IMG/VR virus record: IMGVR_UViG_3300028130_000009
Span: 1-49,300 of that record
Strand: one strand, 5' to 3'
DNA length: 49,300 nt
Source: a virus
Every line of letters starts with the position of its first letter. The stretch's first letter is position 1. Position numbers and translations under genes: made by a program. Shown here one piece after another: positions 1 to 8,213 of this stretch. The notes under the pieces were generated by a model. That model saw only the letters and a list, made by a program, of their open reading frames with translations, was not told the origin of the DNA and did no database searches.

Positions 1-686
1 TGAAGATCATAAAAGTTTTTTTCATCAAGCTCAGTTTCCTGCAATACCCATTCTTCTGTCTCTTCGTCAAAGACTGGATAAAAACCATTTTGTTTGTAGG
101 TCCCATCTTGTAGGTATCTTTGTGCCCCATGAAAAAATAAAACTTGATTATCCTTTTCTCTTGTTCTTTGTATTCCTTCTTCAGAGGATATATCTCCCCA
201 AGCAAAGGCATCCCAGTCTAGTTTGTCTCCTGGTTTTGTTTTAGTCTTGTCTGCATAGAAAGCATCTGTTAAACCTCTAGTACGTCTTAGCAACTTACCA
301 TCAGTATCAACTCCTGTAAGTTTATCATACCAAGAAGCATTATCAAACTCTCCATTATCATAATCACCGTCTCTAAAGTCTTCAAACTCTCCATTTATGT
401 TTTTTACTTTACCTACACGAGCTAAATCAATACCTATTTTTTGCAACTCTGTGTTTACATCATCGCCTCCAATCTTATTGTTATAGGAAGTAGAATCTAC
501 ATCACCTATATTCCAAGACTCTGGAGAATACTCTAAAGGAATATCTCCTTCTATAGTATTACTTAGATCAGAGTTATTGAATTCTGCTGCTGATAGAGGA
601 GCACTTAAGTCTACTGTAGAAAGATCTACAGGCTGTGACTGAGAATCTATTTGTCCTCCACCCTGATACTTCTTAATGTCTTTCAT
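1..686 (-). CDS. Partial virion-type protein with N-terminal KYQGGG motif
   Basis: The N-terminal 228 residues of a protein that continues past the left edge. I placed the start at the ATG at 684-686, three bases after the stop of the upstream gene, which fits the tight spacing of this operon. It opens MKDIKKYQGGGQIDSQ, and this Tyr-Gln-x-Gly-Gly signature recurs in the next two large proteins upstream. The rest of the visible part is acidic, rich in Asp, Gly and Asn, with no membrane segment and no domain I recognise. Its place at the end of a run of large proteins downstream of the tail genes suggests a packaged or ejected virion protein. That role is inferred from context only. Confidence 0.75.
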   Translation of the reverse strand, partial: MKDIKKYQGGGQIDSQSQPVDLSTVDLSAPLSAAEFNNSDLSNTIEGDIPLEYSPESWNIGDVDSTSYNNKIGGDDVNTELQKIGIDLARVGKVKNINGEFEDFRDGDYDNGEFDNASWYDKLTGVDTDGKLLRRTRGLTDAFYADKTKTKPGDKLDWDAFAWGDISSEEGIQRTREKDNQVLFFHGAQRYLQDGTYKQNGFYPVFDEETEEWVLQETELDEKNFYDL

Positions 687-689
687 CTT

Positions 690-2579
690 TTAATCAAAGG
701 TGTTATTTGGTTTGGTGCTTTCGTTTTTCTGTTGCCATTCAAAAGATGTTTGCTTGAAGACTTGAGGCATTAATGTTTTGTCAACTTGTTCTAACTGTGC
801 TAAATCTATTGGTGTCAATTTTTTTCCGTCCCGAATCTTATTATTGATGTTTTTGTAAATGCGTCTTGCATAATTAACATTTGCATTTGTATTAAGAGGA
901 TCTATCATATCAAGCTTTTCAATAGAGTTTTGAATTCTATTTCCACTATTGCTAACCAGTCCTGAAGAATCTAAGCTTATACTGCTGTATCCTATATCAT
1001 TAGCAAACCCAGCTAAAGAAGCAATTTCTGGTGAGGCTTGTGCATAGACTTGCTCTCCTGTTAAATTACCTTCATTATCTGCAATATTATAAACTTGTTG
1101 TGCTCTGTTTTCTACAAACACGGGTTCTCCATCCATAAGAATATAGCTCATATCTCTATAAATGTCTTTTGGGTTACCCTTAGAATCTGTACTACTTCCT
1201 ACTTTAACTCTTAAAGTTTTAGGATCAAATCCTTCTACATCATTCCATCTACCTCCTGCAAATACAGATGATCCTCCTATGTTACCTTCATAAGGCATCT
1301 CATCTTTATAGTCCTTTTGTGCAGAATAGTTATATTTATAACTTTTCCCAGCATCTTCAAACGCTTGATTAATTAGCTCTGCATTATAACCAGGATTAGG
1401 TCCTACTACAAAAGGAGTTGTTACAACTTCTCCTGTTGCTTGCGTGTTTATAGCATTACCGTATGTTTTAGATTTCATAGCAGCTCCAGTAGTTCTATCA
1501 TTACCTGCATAGACAATAGGCTGATTAAATCTACGCATTGTAGGTTCAGCCTCTGCATATGTTGGATTTACTTTAGAATTTGTAATGCTAAAAGAAAACT
1601 TATCATCCCCTCCTTTTAACCAGCTTTCATCTTCAATTTGGTTTCTCCTACCAATAGCTCCTTGTCTCCATTGTGTAGTATTACCTTGATTACTTGTTGC
1701 TTTTTGTCTTGCGGCTAACTGAGCATTAAATAAAGCACGATTAGGATTTCTATCTTTTTGATTATATACAAATCTTTCTCCTACAGCAGCAAACTCTTGT
1801 TTACGTTGTGCATCATAGGCAGCCTCATCAAAAGGAACTCCAGTATATTGTGCTTGCGCTCTTTTGTTTTGTAGATCTTGTTGATATGCATCTGTTTGTT
1901 TTAGACCTTGGAAACCTTCTTCTACTACCTGTTGCACTCTTTGATTACTTACACCTGTATTAGTTGTAATATTCATAAAGTCATCAATGTATGTAGACTT
2001 GTTTGCTTTTAGATCTTCAAAGAATGTTTGCATAGTAGGGTCCATATCAACTCCTTTACCTATGTAATAGTCATACTCATTAAGAGATGTTTTACCGTCC
2101 GGTCCTATACCTTCTGTAGTAAAGCCTTCTGGTTTAAAGTACTGAGGGTTTAAACCTCTACGCATATCTTCTTTATATGCAGCTTCTCCTTCTTCAAACT
2201 TCTTTTTATTTTGCATAGCTTTATATAACCATTCGTTGTTACCAACATCTCTAGCTAAACCTCTTACAAAATTATCTCCCGTTTCATATGCTCCGTCTGT
2301 GTCTTGTGTAAACTGATCTACTTTATCTCGTAATCCTTGTATGTATTGTTGTTTTTTAACATCGTCTCCTGCCATAACTTCGGCAGAAGCTAGCGCAGAT
2401 TCATACTTATCTTGCAGATCTCTGTTTCTGATGTACTCAGAATTAAGGTCTGTCATTGCTGTTTGCATAGCATCGATAGGTATATCCGCGTAGACTTTAC
2501 CTAGTTGTGCTAGGTTCTGATCTCCAAATGGATTACGTCTTTCTCTTCGACCTCTATAGTATTCTCTTTGATATCCCAT
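690..2579 (-). CDS. Large putative internal virion protein, 629 aa
   Basis: A hydrophilic 629-residue protein of unknown function. Residues 1-20 are strongly basic (MGYQREYYRGRRERRNPFGD). Residues about 20-150 are predicted helical and charged (DLQDKYESALASAEVMAG, KAMQNKKKFEEGEAAYKEDM). The second half is more mixed and Asn/Gln-rich, ending in QQKNESTKPNNTFD. No signal peptide, membrane helix or catalytic motif is visible. It lies between two other large proteins of the same composition with gaps of 3 and 7 bases, so it is probably co-transcribed with them. In crAss-like phages large proteins next to the tail block include virion cargo that enters the cell with the DNA. I assign it there by context alone. 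Confidence 0.75.
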   Translation of the reverse strand: MGYQREYYRGRRERRNPFGDQNLAQLGKVYADIPIDAMQTAMTDLNSEYIRNRDLQDKYESALASAEVMAGDDVKKQQYIQGLRDKVDQFTQDTDGAYETGDNFVRGLARDVGNNEWLYKAMQNKKKFEEGEAAYKEDMRRGLNPQYFKPEGFTTEGIGPDGKTSLNEYDYYIGKGVDMDPTMQTFFEDLKANKSTYIDDFMNITTNTGVSNQRVQQVVEEGFQGLKQTDAYQQDLQNKRAQAQYTGVPFDEAAYDAQRKQEFAAVGERFVYNQKDRNPNRALFNAQLAARQKATSNQGNTTQWRQGAIGRRNQIEDESWLKGGDDKFSFSITNSKVNPTYAEAEPTMRRFNQPIVYAGNDRTTGAAMKSKTYGNAINTQATGEVVTTPFVVGPNPGYNAELINQAFEDAGKSYKYNYSAQKDYKDEMPYEGNIGGSSVFAGGRWNDVEGFDPKTLRVKVGSSTDSKGNPKDIYRDMSYILMDGEPVFVENRAQQVYNIADNEGNLTGEQVYAQASPEIASLAGFANDIGYSSISLDSSGLVSNSGNRIQNSIEKLDMIDPLNTNANVNYARRIYKNINNKIRDGKKLTPIDLAQLEQVDKTLMPQVFKQTSFEWQQKNESTKPNNTFD

Positions 2580-2586
2580 AGTATTA

Positions 2587-4296
2587 TTATATTAAGCCTA
2601 GAAGTTTTAACAGCTGTGTGTTTTGACCGTTGTCTTGGTATTGTCTATCCATGACTCCGTATTTATTCCATGAAGGTTTTAATGCTTCAAGGGCTGCCTC
2701 TTGACTTTTTCGGTTTGTTCGCTGCGTTAGCAAGTTCATTGCGTCTCCTGTAATAGCACTGGAGAAATCAGATATTGCGTTCCGCTTTTGATTATTAAAA
2801 TCTAGCTGTGCATTCTCGTTATCAAAGATAATGTTATTATTTAATTGATTAGCTTTTGCATTAGCCATTGTTTGCATATTCTGCAATTGTGATTCTCTAT
2901 TAAACTTATCAGCATATAACTGATTAAAGTTTCTTTGATTACCAGATTGTAATCCTGCAAGATTGTTTCTTACATTATTTCTTTTAGTAGAATTAGCATT
3001 TAATCCTCTAGCTAGTAATGCAGTTTGTTCTTCTGCAGCATTAATTTGTGGTGCTATATTGTACTGTGTGTTTAAGTAAACAGGATCTTCTAAATTCTTA
3101 GGTGCAGGAGCTTGCATGTCACTAATAGCACTTGCTTTATCATAGTATTCTTTTGCTTTAGAAAGACCGGATAAAGCACCTGGTAGTCTACTACCTAAAT
3201 CTTTTAGCTTATTTCCAAAGTTACCTTTTTCTGAAGGCGTATCTGGTATACCTGTCGGAGCCGCCATGTTAGGAATGTCTATCATTTCTGCTGTAGGTTC
3301 CATACTAGGCATTTGAATTCCTGCAGGTGTACCTTCTAATAGTCCTTGTTGTCTTAATGCTGTAAGAGTATCAATACCAAATTTACCATCTACTCCCGCA
3401 TTGTTTATAGATCTAGAACCACCATCGTTTAATATGTCTCCCTCTTCTCCTGAAAACTGAAAAGATTCTCCTGACTTATTAAGCATAGCAGTTTGTAATG
3501 CTTTTACATGTTTAGGATTAGTTGCGTCAAAATCTTCTATACCAGTAATAGATCTTGCTTTAAGCATTAAGTCTTCAAAGTCTCTAGGTTTTACACCGTC
3601 ATATAAACCATTACTATTAGAAGTAGTAGGAGTAGCAGGAGGCGTTGCTAAAGTGCCATCAGCGTTTAATTCCCTGCCTAAATAATCTGCATCTGGGTCT
3701 GGCTCTACATAAGGCTGCCCATTTACACTAACTGTTTTATTAGTGTTTAAATCTATTTCATAGTTACTACCTGAAAATGTCATATTAGTTGTAGCATCAT
3801 CAGGCATTAATATTTTACCTTCACTAACTGCATCTAAACCTCCAAGACTTTTAAAGAATTGGTAGGTATTTCCATCCATAACTCTTTCTGAAAAAGTATA
3901 AACTCCGTCTTTTTCAGTAACTCCTTTAGGTAAAGTTTGACCTCCAGCTTGCATGTACCCCATAGCATTTCTTACTCCTTTTGGTAATTTAGGTAACCCT
4001 TTATTACTGTCAGGAATAGAAGCTAATCCCCCATAAGCATAACCATTAGCGGTTCGTGTTCCTATACTAAGATTAGGAGAGTTAGGTGCTTGTTTCTTTT
4101 GATCCATTACATTTGCTGCTTCCTGGTTCTCCATAACAAGAGAATTCATATTGTCTGATACACGTCTTAGCATACGAGTAGCTGAGTTTTTTTCAGCTTC
4201 AGTTACAGCTCCTTGTAATTGTTTATCATATTTATTATATGATTGAGTAAGCTTTTCTGCTATCTCAGCGTATGTAAGTTTATTTGGTTTTGCCAT
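2587..4296 (-). CDS. Putative virion protein with peptidoglycan-binding-like motif and Asn/Gln-rich C-terminus
   Basis: A protein of 569 residues. The N-terminal 60 residues look helical. Two Gly-rich signatures follow (YAYGGLAS and YMQAGGQTLPKG), each linked to an LPKGV sequence. Residues about 260-317 contain HVKALQTAML and, after a loop, DGKFGIDTLTAL, which resembles the consensus of the PG_binding_1 fold (LQ...DGxFGxxTxxAL). The C-terminal 170 residues are very rich in Asn and Gln and likely form long helices. There is no signal peptide. The combination suggests a virion-carried protein that meets the cell wall during DNA entry. The fold match is by eye and the function is inferred. The start lies 2 bases after the stop of the upstream gene. 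Confidence 0.72.
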   Translation of the reverse strand: MAKPNKLTYAEIAEKLTQSYNKYDKQLQGAVTEAEKNSATRMLRRVSDNMNSLVMENQEAANVMDQKKQAPNSPNLSIGTRTANGYAYGGLASIPDSNKGLPKLPKGVRNAMGYMQAGGQTLPKGVTEKDGVYTFSERVMDGNTYQFFKSLGGLDAVSEGKILMPDDATTNMTFSGSNYEIDLNTNKTVSVNGQPYVEPDPDADYLGRELNADGTLATPPATPTTSNSNGLYDGVKPRDFEDLMLKARSITGIEDFDATNPKHVKALQTAMLNKSGESFQFSGEEGDILNDGGSRSINNAGVDGKFGIDTLTALRQQGLLEGTPAGIQMPSMEPTAEMIDIPNMAAPTGIPDTPSEKGNFGNKLKDLGSRLPGALSGLSKAKEYYDKASAISDMQAPAPKNLEDPVYLNTQYNIAPQINAAEEQTALLARGLNANSTKRNNVRNNLAGLQSGNQRNFNQLYADKFNRESQLQNMQTMANAKANQLNNNIIFDNENAQLDFNNQKRNAISDFSSAITGDAMNLLTQRTNRKSQEAALEALKPSWNKYGVMDRQYQDNGQNTQLLKLLGLI

Positions 4297-4298
4297 GA

Positions 4299-6473
4299 TT
4301 AAATGTCTTTTAAATAGTTTGTAGCATCCGTTTTAAGTCTGTCAGAAAATACAAACCCAGAATTTAATACTTGATTCGTTTGTGTTGCAAACTCTGTATT
4401 ACCTCCTGCTACTCCAATACCTCCTGATTTATCATCATGTGTATCGCCTGTAAATTTAAACATATTTTCTCCAACTTTAGTAGCTTTTCCGTGTTGATCT
4501 GTTTTAGGTGGATTACCATTAGGTGCCATCATTAGTTCTCCTCCTTCTACAGTGTAGTCTGATTCCTCTGTTGGTATGTGTCCTCCATACTTTGCATAGT
4601 AACCCGCATTGTCTACACCGTCTTGTGGGTATTGAGCCATAATAGCGGCGGATTTAACAGCATCATTTGCTCTACCTGATGCTATTTTAGAATCTATTCC
4701 TGCTTCTTTAATCTTTCGTTCTTCTTCCATTTGCTTTTTTCTCTGACTCTTTCCTAAAAAGAATCCTCCTAATCCTCCAACAATAGCTCCTACTCCTGCG
4801 CCTATAGGTCCAAAAGCCATTCCCATAGAAGCTCCTTGTCCTGCCATGCTAAGACCTGTAGATATACCAGCGTCTTTTGAATCATAAGTACCATCACTCA
4901 TTCCATGTTGTGTAGCTAATCCTCCCGCAAGTTGACCTATTTGTCCCCAAGGTACTGCAGGTCCTCCTGCACCGGCTGCAGCAGTTGCACCAGTTGCATT
5001 TGCTGTTGCTGCTGTTTGATTAGCTGTACTAGGGTCCATGTATCCCGGAGATCCTCCTATACCATATTGTGGTTTTGTTTTACCTCCGTTACCAAAGGTT
5101 ATATTAACATCCGCTCCTTCACCTGGTCCACTTCCTTTATACTCGGCAAGCTTTCTAAGTTTTTGGTATGCAGTAAGATCAGGATTTTCTTTTAGTTCTT
5201 TTCTAAAACCATCCATCCCGCCTTCTTTAGCGTTGTTAAAATTATATTTATCTGTATAAGTGTACGTTCCGTCCTCGTTCTTTTTAAATCCTATTTGCCC
5301 AAACGTAGTTTTTGCTGAGTAGTTAGGGTCTAATAAACGTGACGCTAGTTTTGCTGTAGTATCATCTGGATTTCCTCCAACATCTCCATATTGACTATCT
5401 GTATCATAGTCTCCGTACTCTATAAAACTCTTACCTGCTTTTTCTGCTTTTTCTCTTGCACCTTGTAGCGCGTCTTTTTCTGCTTGACTTAAATGTCTTT
5501 CATTGATTTCACTATCGTTGCCCATTAAATCATTTGCAAAAGCTCTTACGTTTAATGGTATCATATTTTGTATAGACTGAGGGATTAAGAAATCCTCTGG
5601 ATCCATTTTTTTCATTCTATTTATTAAATCAGAACCTGCTCCAATCATAGCTGGCGTAAGACCTGTCATAGTATTTACCATTCCTCCAGCTTGCATTTCC
5701 GGTTGTGGTCTTAAAGGACCCTCCATGCTAAAAGCAGGATCATCCTGTAGGTTCTGAGCGTAACCATTCATAGTAGGTGCTGGTTGTGCCATAGCTGTAG
5801 GAAAAAAACTACTTGGACTAAAAGAAGAATTAGCTGCCACATTTTTAACCATATCAGGAGCATGTTTTACACCCATCTTTGCAGTTAGCTTTGCAGTTGT
5901 TTTATCTAGACCAGGCATTATTTTACTTGCCACATTTTTATATGCATGCATTGCGTCATCCCCGTATTGTGCTACAGCATTTGCTGCGTCATCTAAATAA
6001 GGACTAACTGCTTTCATAGAACCTTTTAATCCTTTTCCAATAGTACCTGCGTAAGGTATTGCTTGTAAAGCTCCATATGCAGTTTTACCCAAGTCTCCTT
6101 TTTGAACTCCTTGTGTTACTTTAGAAACTGCACCAGGTAAATTAATTAAGTCAATTGGTAAATCAAAAGCTTCTCTTTCTACAACACCTGCGTCTATAGC
6201 TCCGCCTATTCCGTTTGTCCATTCTCCTCCTGTTTGATACAAATTTTTTGCAACTGTAAAAGGATTTTGTGCAAAAGCATGTAGCTTAGTCATAAAAGAA
6301 TCGTCCTCTGTTGCTCTTATTGAACCTTGAGGTTGTATTGCACCTTGAGGTTGATTAGTAGCATACCATTGCATTATCTCCTCTTGACTACCATTTGTAG
6401 GAAACGGTTGTTTTTGTATTACCTCTCCTCCTGCTTGGTACTTTGGAGTTTTATATGAATATACTTTCTTCAT
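4299..6473 (-). CDS. Putative virion cargo protein with glycine-zipper segment and C-terminal EGGE/FSDRL domain
   Basis: A protein of 724 residues. Its N-terminus, MKKVYSYKTPKYQAGGEV, carries the YQAGG signature, repeated as EMQAGGMV near residue 260 and as YAKYGGHIP near 630. Residues about 548-577 form a Gly/Ala-rich hydrophobic stretch (GAGVGAIVGGLGGFFLG) followed by a highly basic helix, which could enter or span a membrane. The last 95 residues contain VEGGELMMAP, then a HDDKSGGIGV stretch and FSDRLK. From memory, this arrangement is common in crAss-like and other Bacteroidota phages (EGGE...GG...+FSDRL). I infer an ejected or internal virion protein. The start codon overlaps the holin stop by one base (TAATG), indicating translational coupling. 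Confidence 0.75.
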   Translation of the reverse strand: MKKVYSYKTPKYQAGGEVIQKQPFPTNGSQEEIMQWYATNQPQGAIQPQGSIRATEDDSFMTKLHAFAQNPFTVAKNLYQTGGEWTNGIGGAIDAGVVEREAFDLPIDLINLPGAVSKVTQGVQKGDLGKTAYGALQAIPYAGTIGKGLKGSMKAVSPYLDDAANAVAQYGDDAMHAYKNVASKIMPGLDKTTAKLTAKMGVKHAPDMVKNVAANSSFSPSSFFPTAMAQPAPTMNGYAQNLQDDPAFSMEGPLRPQPEMQAGGMVNTMTGLTPAMIGAGSDLINRMKKMDPEDFLIPQSIQNMIPLNVRAFANDLMGNDSEINERHLSQAEKDALQGAREKAEKAGKSFIEYGDYDTDSQYGDVGGNPDDTTAKLASRLLDPNYSAKTTFGQIGFKKNEDGTYTYTDKYNFNNAKEGGMDGFRKELKENPDLTAYQKLRKLAEYKGSGPGEGADVNITFGNGGKTKPQYGIGGSPGYMDPSTANQTAATANATGATAAAGAGGPAVPWGQIGQLAGGLATQHGMSDGTYDSKDAGISTGLSMAGQGASMGMAFGPIGAGVGAIVGGLGGFFLGKSQRKKQMEEERKIKEAGIDSKIASGRANDAVKSAAIMAQYPQDGVDNAGYYAKYGGHIPTEESDYTVEGGELMMAPNGNPPKTDQHGKATKVGENMFKFTGDTHDDKSGGIGVAGGNTEFATQTNQVLNSGFVFSDRLKTDATNYLKDI

Positions 6474-6928
6474 TATTTTTTAATTGAATTATATTTTTCA
6501 AAACCACGGCTACCAAAATAGGCAACATAGATAGTAACTAATAAAGTTTTTAATAACTCTACCCAACTTTCATCGATATTAAAAGCAATATCTAAACTAT
6601 CTAGTATAATATATAAAGACATCATTACAGTTAAGTATATTAATGTCATAGGACGTGTGTTTTTAGAAAGCCATGAATCACTCTTCATGTCTGACTCCCA
6701 ACGCTTAGAGACCTCTTGCATTTCTACTATGTCTTGTTCTAAAAGCTTTAAAGCTGTTTCTTTATCTTGAGCAGGCATAACGTCATCTTTATCAATAAGA
6801 TTCTTTACAACGCCTAAGACACCACTATCGGGTAACAAATCACCAACGATGTCTGCTATCTTAGATCCACTACCAAGTAAGAACTTTCCTACTTTAGTAT
6901 CCTTAAATTTTTTCTTTGGTTTGCTCAT
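6473..6928 (-). CDS. Holin, phage/GTA 3TM-type family
   Basis: A protein of 151 residues matching the pattern of the phage and gene-transfer-agent holin family (Pfam Holin_3TMS). It has a basic N-terminus (MSKPKKKFKD) and an amphipathic region with GSKIADIVGDLLPDS. Next come an acidic helix, the conserved WESDMKSDSWLSKNTRP block at residues 77-93, and two clear membrane helices at about 92-114 and 121-138. The second ends in YVAYFGSRGFEKY. Holins of this family form lesions in the inner membrane that start lysis. The likely partner is the M15 peptidase encoded at 20651-21139, far upstream in the same direction. Recognition of the SDSWLSKNTRP and FGSRGFEK motifs makes this a confident call. 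Confidence 0.85.
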   Translation of the reverse strand: MSKPKKKFKDTKVGKFLLGSGSKIADIVGDLLPDSGVLGVVKNLIDKDDVMPAQDKETALKLLEQDIVEMQEVSKRWESDMKSDSWLSKNTRPMTLIYLTVMMSLYIILDSLDIAFNIDESWVELLKTLLVTIYVAYFGSRGFEKYNSIKK

Positions 6929-6934
6929 GTCTTT

Positions 6935-7186
6935 TTATTTTTTTTTACCTTCTAGGTATCCTTTTTCGTATTGCAATTCTTTTTCAATACCAACTATCCT
7001 GTCTTCTAATCCGTTAATGACTTTAATTTTCTTGTCTAACCTCTCATGTACAGTTGTTAACTCCACTTTTAAGGCAGTAAACTGAGCAAAAATAGTTCCT
7101 GCTGTAAATATAGCAGCCAACAAACCGACCACAATTGACCAGTTGTTTGCTAAAAACTTATTTATGTTTACTTCCTCACTAGACAT
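6935..7186 (-). CDS. Small membrane protein with coiled coil (possible spanin or holin accessory)
   Basis: A protein of 83 residues. I chose the ATG at 7184-7186 (MSSEEVNINKF) instead of the in-frame ATG at 7204, because the upstream 46-codon gene ends at 7191 and the 7204 start would overlap it. Residues about 17-37 form one membrane helix (SIVVGLLAAIFTAGTIFAQF). A charged heptad-patterned helix follows to the end (TTVHERLDKKIKVINGLEDR). A single N-terminal anchor plus a coiled coil is a layout shared by inner-membrane spanins and by small holin-associated proteins. It lies directly before the holin gene, 6 bases away. The function is inferred from topology and position. Confidence 0.7.
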   Translation of the reverse strand: MSSEEVNINKFLANNWSIVVGLLAAIFTAGTIFAQFTALKVELTTVHERLDKKIKVINGLEDRIVGIEKELQYEKGYLEGKKK

Positions 7187-7190
7187 TGAA

Positions 7191-7331
7191 TTAAATATTA
7201 CCAAATCTTCTTTTAGATTCCCATTGTACCTTTTTGCTTTTAGCTAAGTATAGTTTTTTAGAAACTAATTTATTATAATTGTTTCTTAGTGAATTTAATT
7301 GAGGTCCACTATTACTACTTATATCACTCAT
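7191..7331 (-). CDS. Small basic protein, 46 aa
   Basis: A short ORF found by reading the gap between annotated-size genes. It starts MSDISSNSGPQLNSLRNNYN and ends RRFGNI, stopping TAA at 7191-7193. Its start overlaps the stop of the upstream 34-codon gene (ATGA at 7328-7331), and its stop lies four bases before the next start. That exact packing is the main evidence that it is translated. The second half is rich in Lys and aromatic residues. No function is recognised. Confidence 0.65.
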   Translation of the reverse strand: MSDISSNSGPQLNSLRNNYNKLVSKKLYLAKSKKVQWESKRRFGNI

Positions 7332-7432
7332 TTCTTTTTCTTTGCTGTTGTTTTCTTTGAAGTAATTTTTTTCTTTTTTTTCTTAGGAGGTCTACCTACT
7401 TTAGATCCGTATGTTCCTTTACCGTATGGCAT
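7328..7432 (-). CDS. Lysine-rich mini-protein, 34 aa, GRPPKKK motif
   Basis: A 34-codon ORF opening MPYGKGTYGSKVGRPPKKKK and ending in a second lysine cluster, with TGA at 7328-7330. About half the residues are lysine. The GRPPKKK core resembles an AT-hook, a minor-groove DNA-binding element. I recall short MPYGKGTYGSK-type proteins in other aquatic phages, which supports a real gene, although I could not search. It overlaps the next start by ATGA. A role in binding DNA, RNA or capsid surface is a guess from charge alone. Confidence 0.62.
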   Translation of the reverse strand: MPYGKGTYGSKVGRPPKKKKKKITSKKTTAKKKK

Positions 7433-7451
7433 AATTAATATATTTAAAGTG

Positions 7452-7583
7452 TTATTTTTTTACGCATTTGTTTACCATTTTAGCCCTACCACTCTTAGTT
7501 TTTTTACCACTAGGTGATTTCTTTTTACCGACTGCTTTATAACCTTTCCAACAGCTAGGACCCTTTTTCTTTTTTTTTGCCAT
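7452..7583 (-). CDS. Lysine-rich mini-protein, 43 aa, CWKGYKAVGKK motif
   Basis: A 43-codon ORF starting MAKKKKKGPSCWKGYKAVGK, with two cysteines (positions 11 and 40), and ending CVKK with TAA at 7452-7454. The pattern Lys-rich N-terminus, C-W-K-G-Y-x-x-V-G, basic linker, V-N-x-C-V resembles short conserved proteins I recall from marine phages (WKGY..VG.K...GK.VPNCV). The two Cys could bind a metal or form a disulfide. The gene fits between neighbours with gaps of 10 and 19 bases. Its function is not known to me. Confidence 0.65.
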   Translation of the reverse strand: MAKKKKKGPSCWKGYKAVGKKKSPSGKKTKSGRAKMVNKCVKK

Positions 7584-7593
7584 GTTTATAGTT

Positions 7594-7767
7594 TTAAGAG
7601 CCGCATCCTATACAGTCTATACTAGAGTCTGTAGGCTTTACCCCATTTAATTTCATTTCTATATTATGGATCTCATCAGCAATAGTCATCTGCTCCATAA
7701 AGTCACTTGTTTGTAACTTTTTTGCTTTTAACGTCTCTAACGTTTTAAGCATCTCGTCTTTATTCAT
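7594..7767 (-). CDS. Small helical protein with C-terminal CIGCGS motif
   Basis: About 57 residues if started at the ATG at 7765-7767 (MNKDEMLKTLETLKAKK), which overlaps the stop of the upstream gene by 8 bases. In-frame ATGs at 7776, 7779 and 7791 would give up to 65 residues with a larger overlap. The body is one or two amphipathic helices, and the end is DCIGCGS, a CxxC pair at the extreme C-terminus. CxxC could coordinate a metal or be redox-active. No family is recognised. Confidence 0.65.
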   Translation of the reverse strand: MNKDEMLKTLETLKAKKLQTSDFMEQMTIADEIHNIEMKLNGVKPTDSSIDCIGCGS

Positions 7768-7957
7768 AGTCTTCATCATAACCCCATTCATAAATAAGTG
7801 TTACAAAACCTAGCCTAAGCATAGCTGTACACCAGTTTTCTATTTGAGTAGGCGCATAGAAATCATAAGAAAAACCAAAGCCTTCGTGAGGCAACTTGAT
7901 ATTTAAACCAAAAGCCCACCAAGTACCGTCTTCATTATTATTTCTTTTTGCTTTCAT
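7760..7957 (-). CDS. Small hypothetical protein rich in aromatic residues, 65 aa
   Basis: Opens MKAKRNNNEDGTWWAFGLNI and ends EWGYDEDYE. It has many Trp, Phe and Tyr residues and alternating polar/hydrophobic positions that suggest a small beta-sheet protein. There is no signal peptide or membrane helix. It overlaps the upstream gene by 20 bases and the downstream gene by at least 8, in different frames, typical of this compact cassette. I recognise no family. Confidence 0.62.
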   Translation of the reverse strand: MKAKRNNNEDGTWWAFGLNIKLPHEGFGFSYDFYAPTQIENWCTAMLRLGFVTLIYEWGYDEDYE

Positions 7958-8207
7958 TAGCTTTCTTTTTTGGTCTACCTCTTCTTTTTTTACCGGCTGC
8001 TGCAGATCCTACATCTCCTAGTTGATTCCCAACTTCTTTAATTGCAGAGCTAACATCTCCTAATTCTTTTTTAACCGTCTTAGCTCTACTCTTTACTTCT
8101 TTTACTACCTCAATAGCTTTTTCATCTACTGTAGTTAGACCCCATAGTTTAACCCATATAGATTTAAACCAGTTGCCTATTTTTTTGCAAACGCATTCTG
8201 TACACAT
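7938..8207 (-). CDS. Small protein with N-terminal Cys motif, amphipathic helix and AT-hook-like tail
   Basis: A protein of 89 residues. The first eight contain three cysteines (MCTECVCKK). A Trp-rich amphipathic helix follows (IGNWFKSIWVKLWGL), then a long charged helix (residues about 28-70, KAIEVVKEVKSRAKTVKKEL), and a very basic end with the GRPKKK sequence. The Trp-rich helix could lie on a membrane surface, and the tail resembles an AT-hook. The GRP-Lys ending is echoed in the 34-residue protein at 7328-7432. A membrane-surface nucleic-acid tether is conceivable but unproven. Confidence 0.65.
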   Translation of the reverse strand: MCTECVCKKIGNWFKSIWVKLWGLTTVDEKAIEVVKEVKSRAKTVKKELGDVSSAIKEVGNQLGDVGSAAAGKKRRGRPKKKANESKKK

Positions 8208-8213
8208 ATTTTA

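Noticed and set aside
4932-5259. Plus-strand ORFs of 87 and 73 codons
   Set aside because: They lie antisense to the strongly supported 724-residue protein, have Cys/Ser/Ile-rich compositions typical of reverse-complement shadows, and no start context. All other genes run on the minus strand.
7299-7517. Plus-strand ORF of 72 codons rich in Phe
   Set aside because: It is the antisense of lysine-rich minus-strand mini-genes (AAA codons give TTT/Phe). The minus-strand genes pack with exact start/stop overlaps, which explains the region better.
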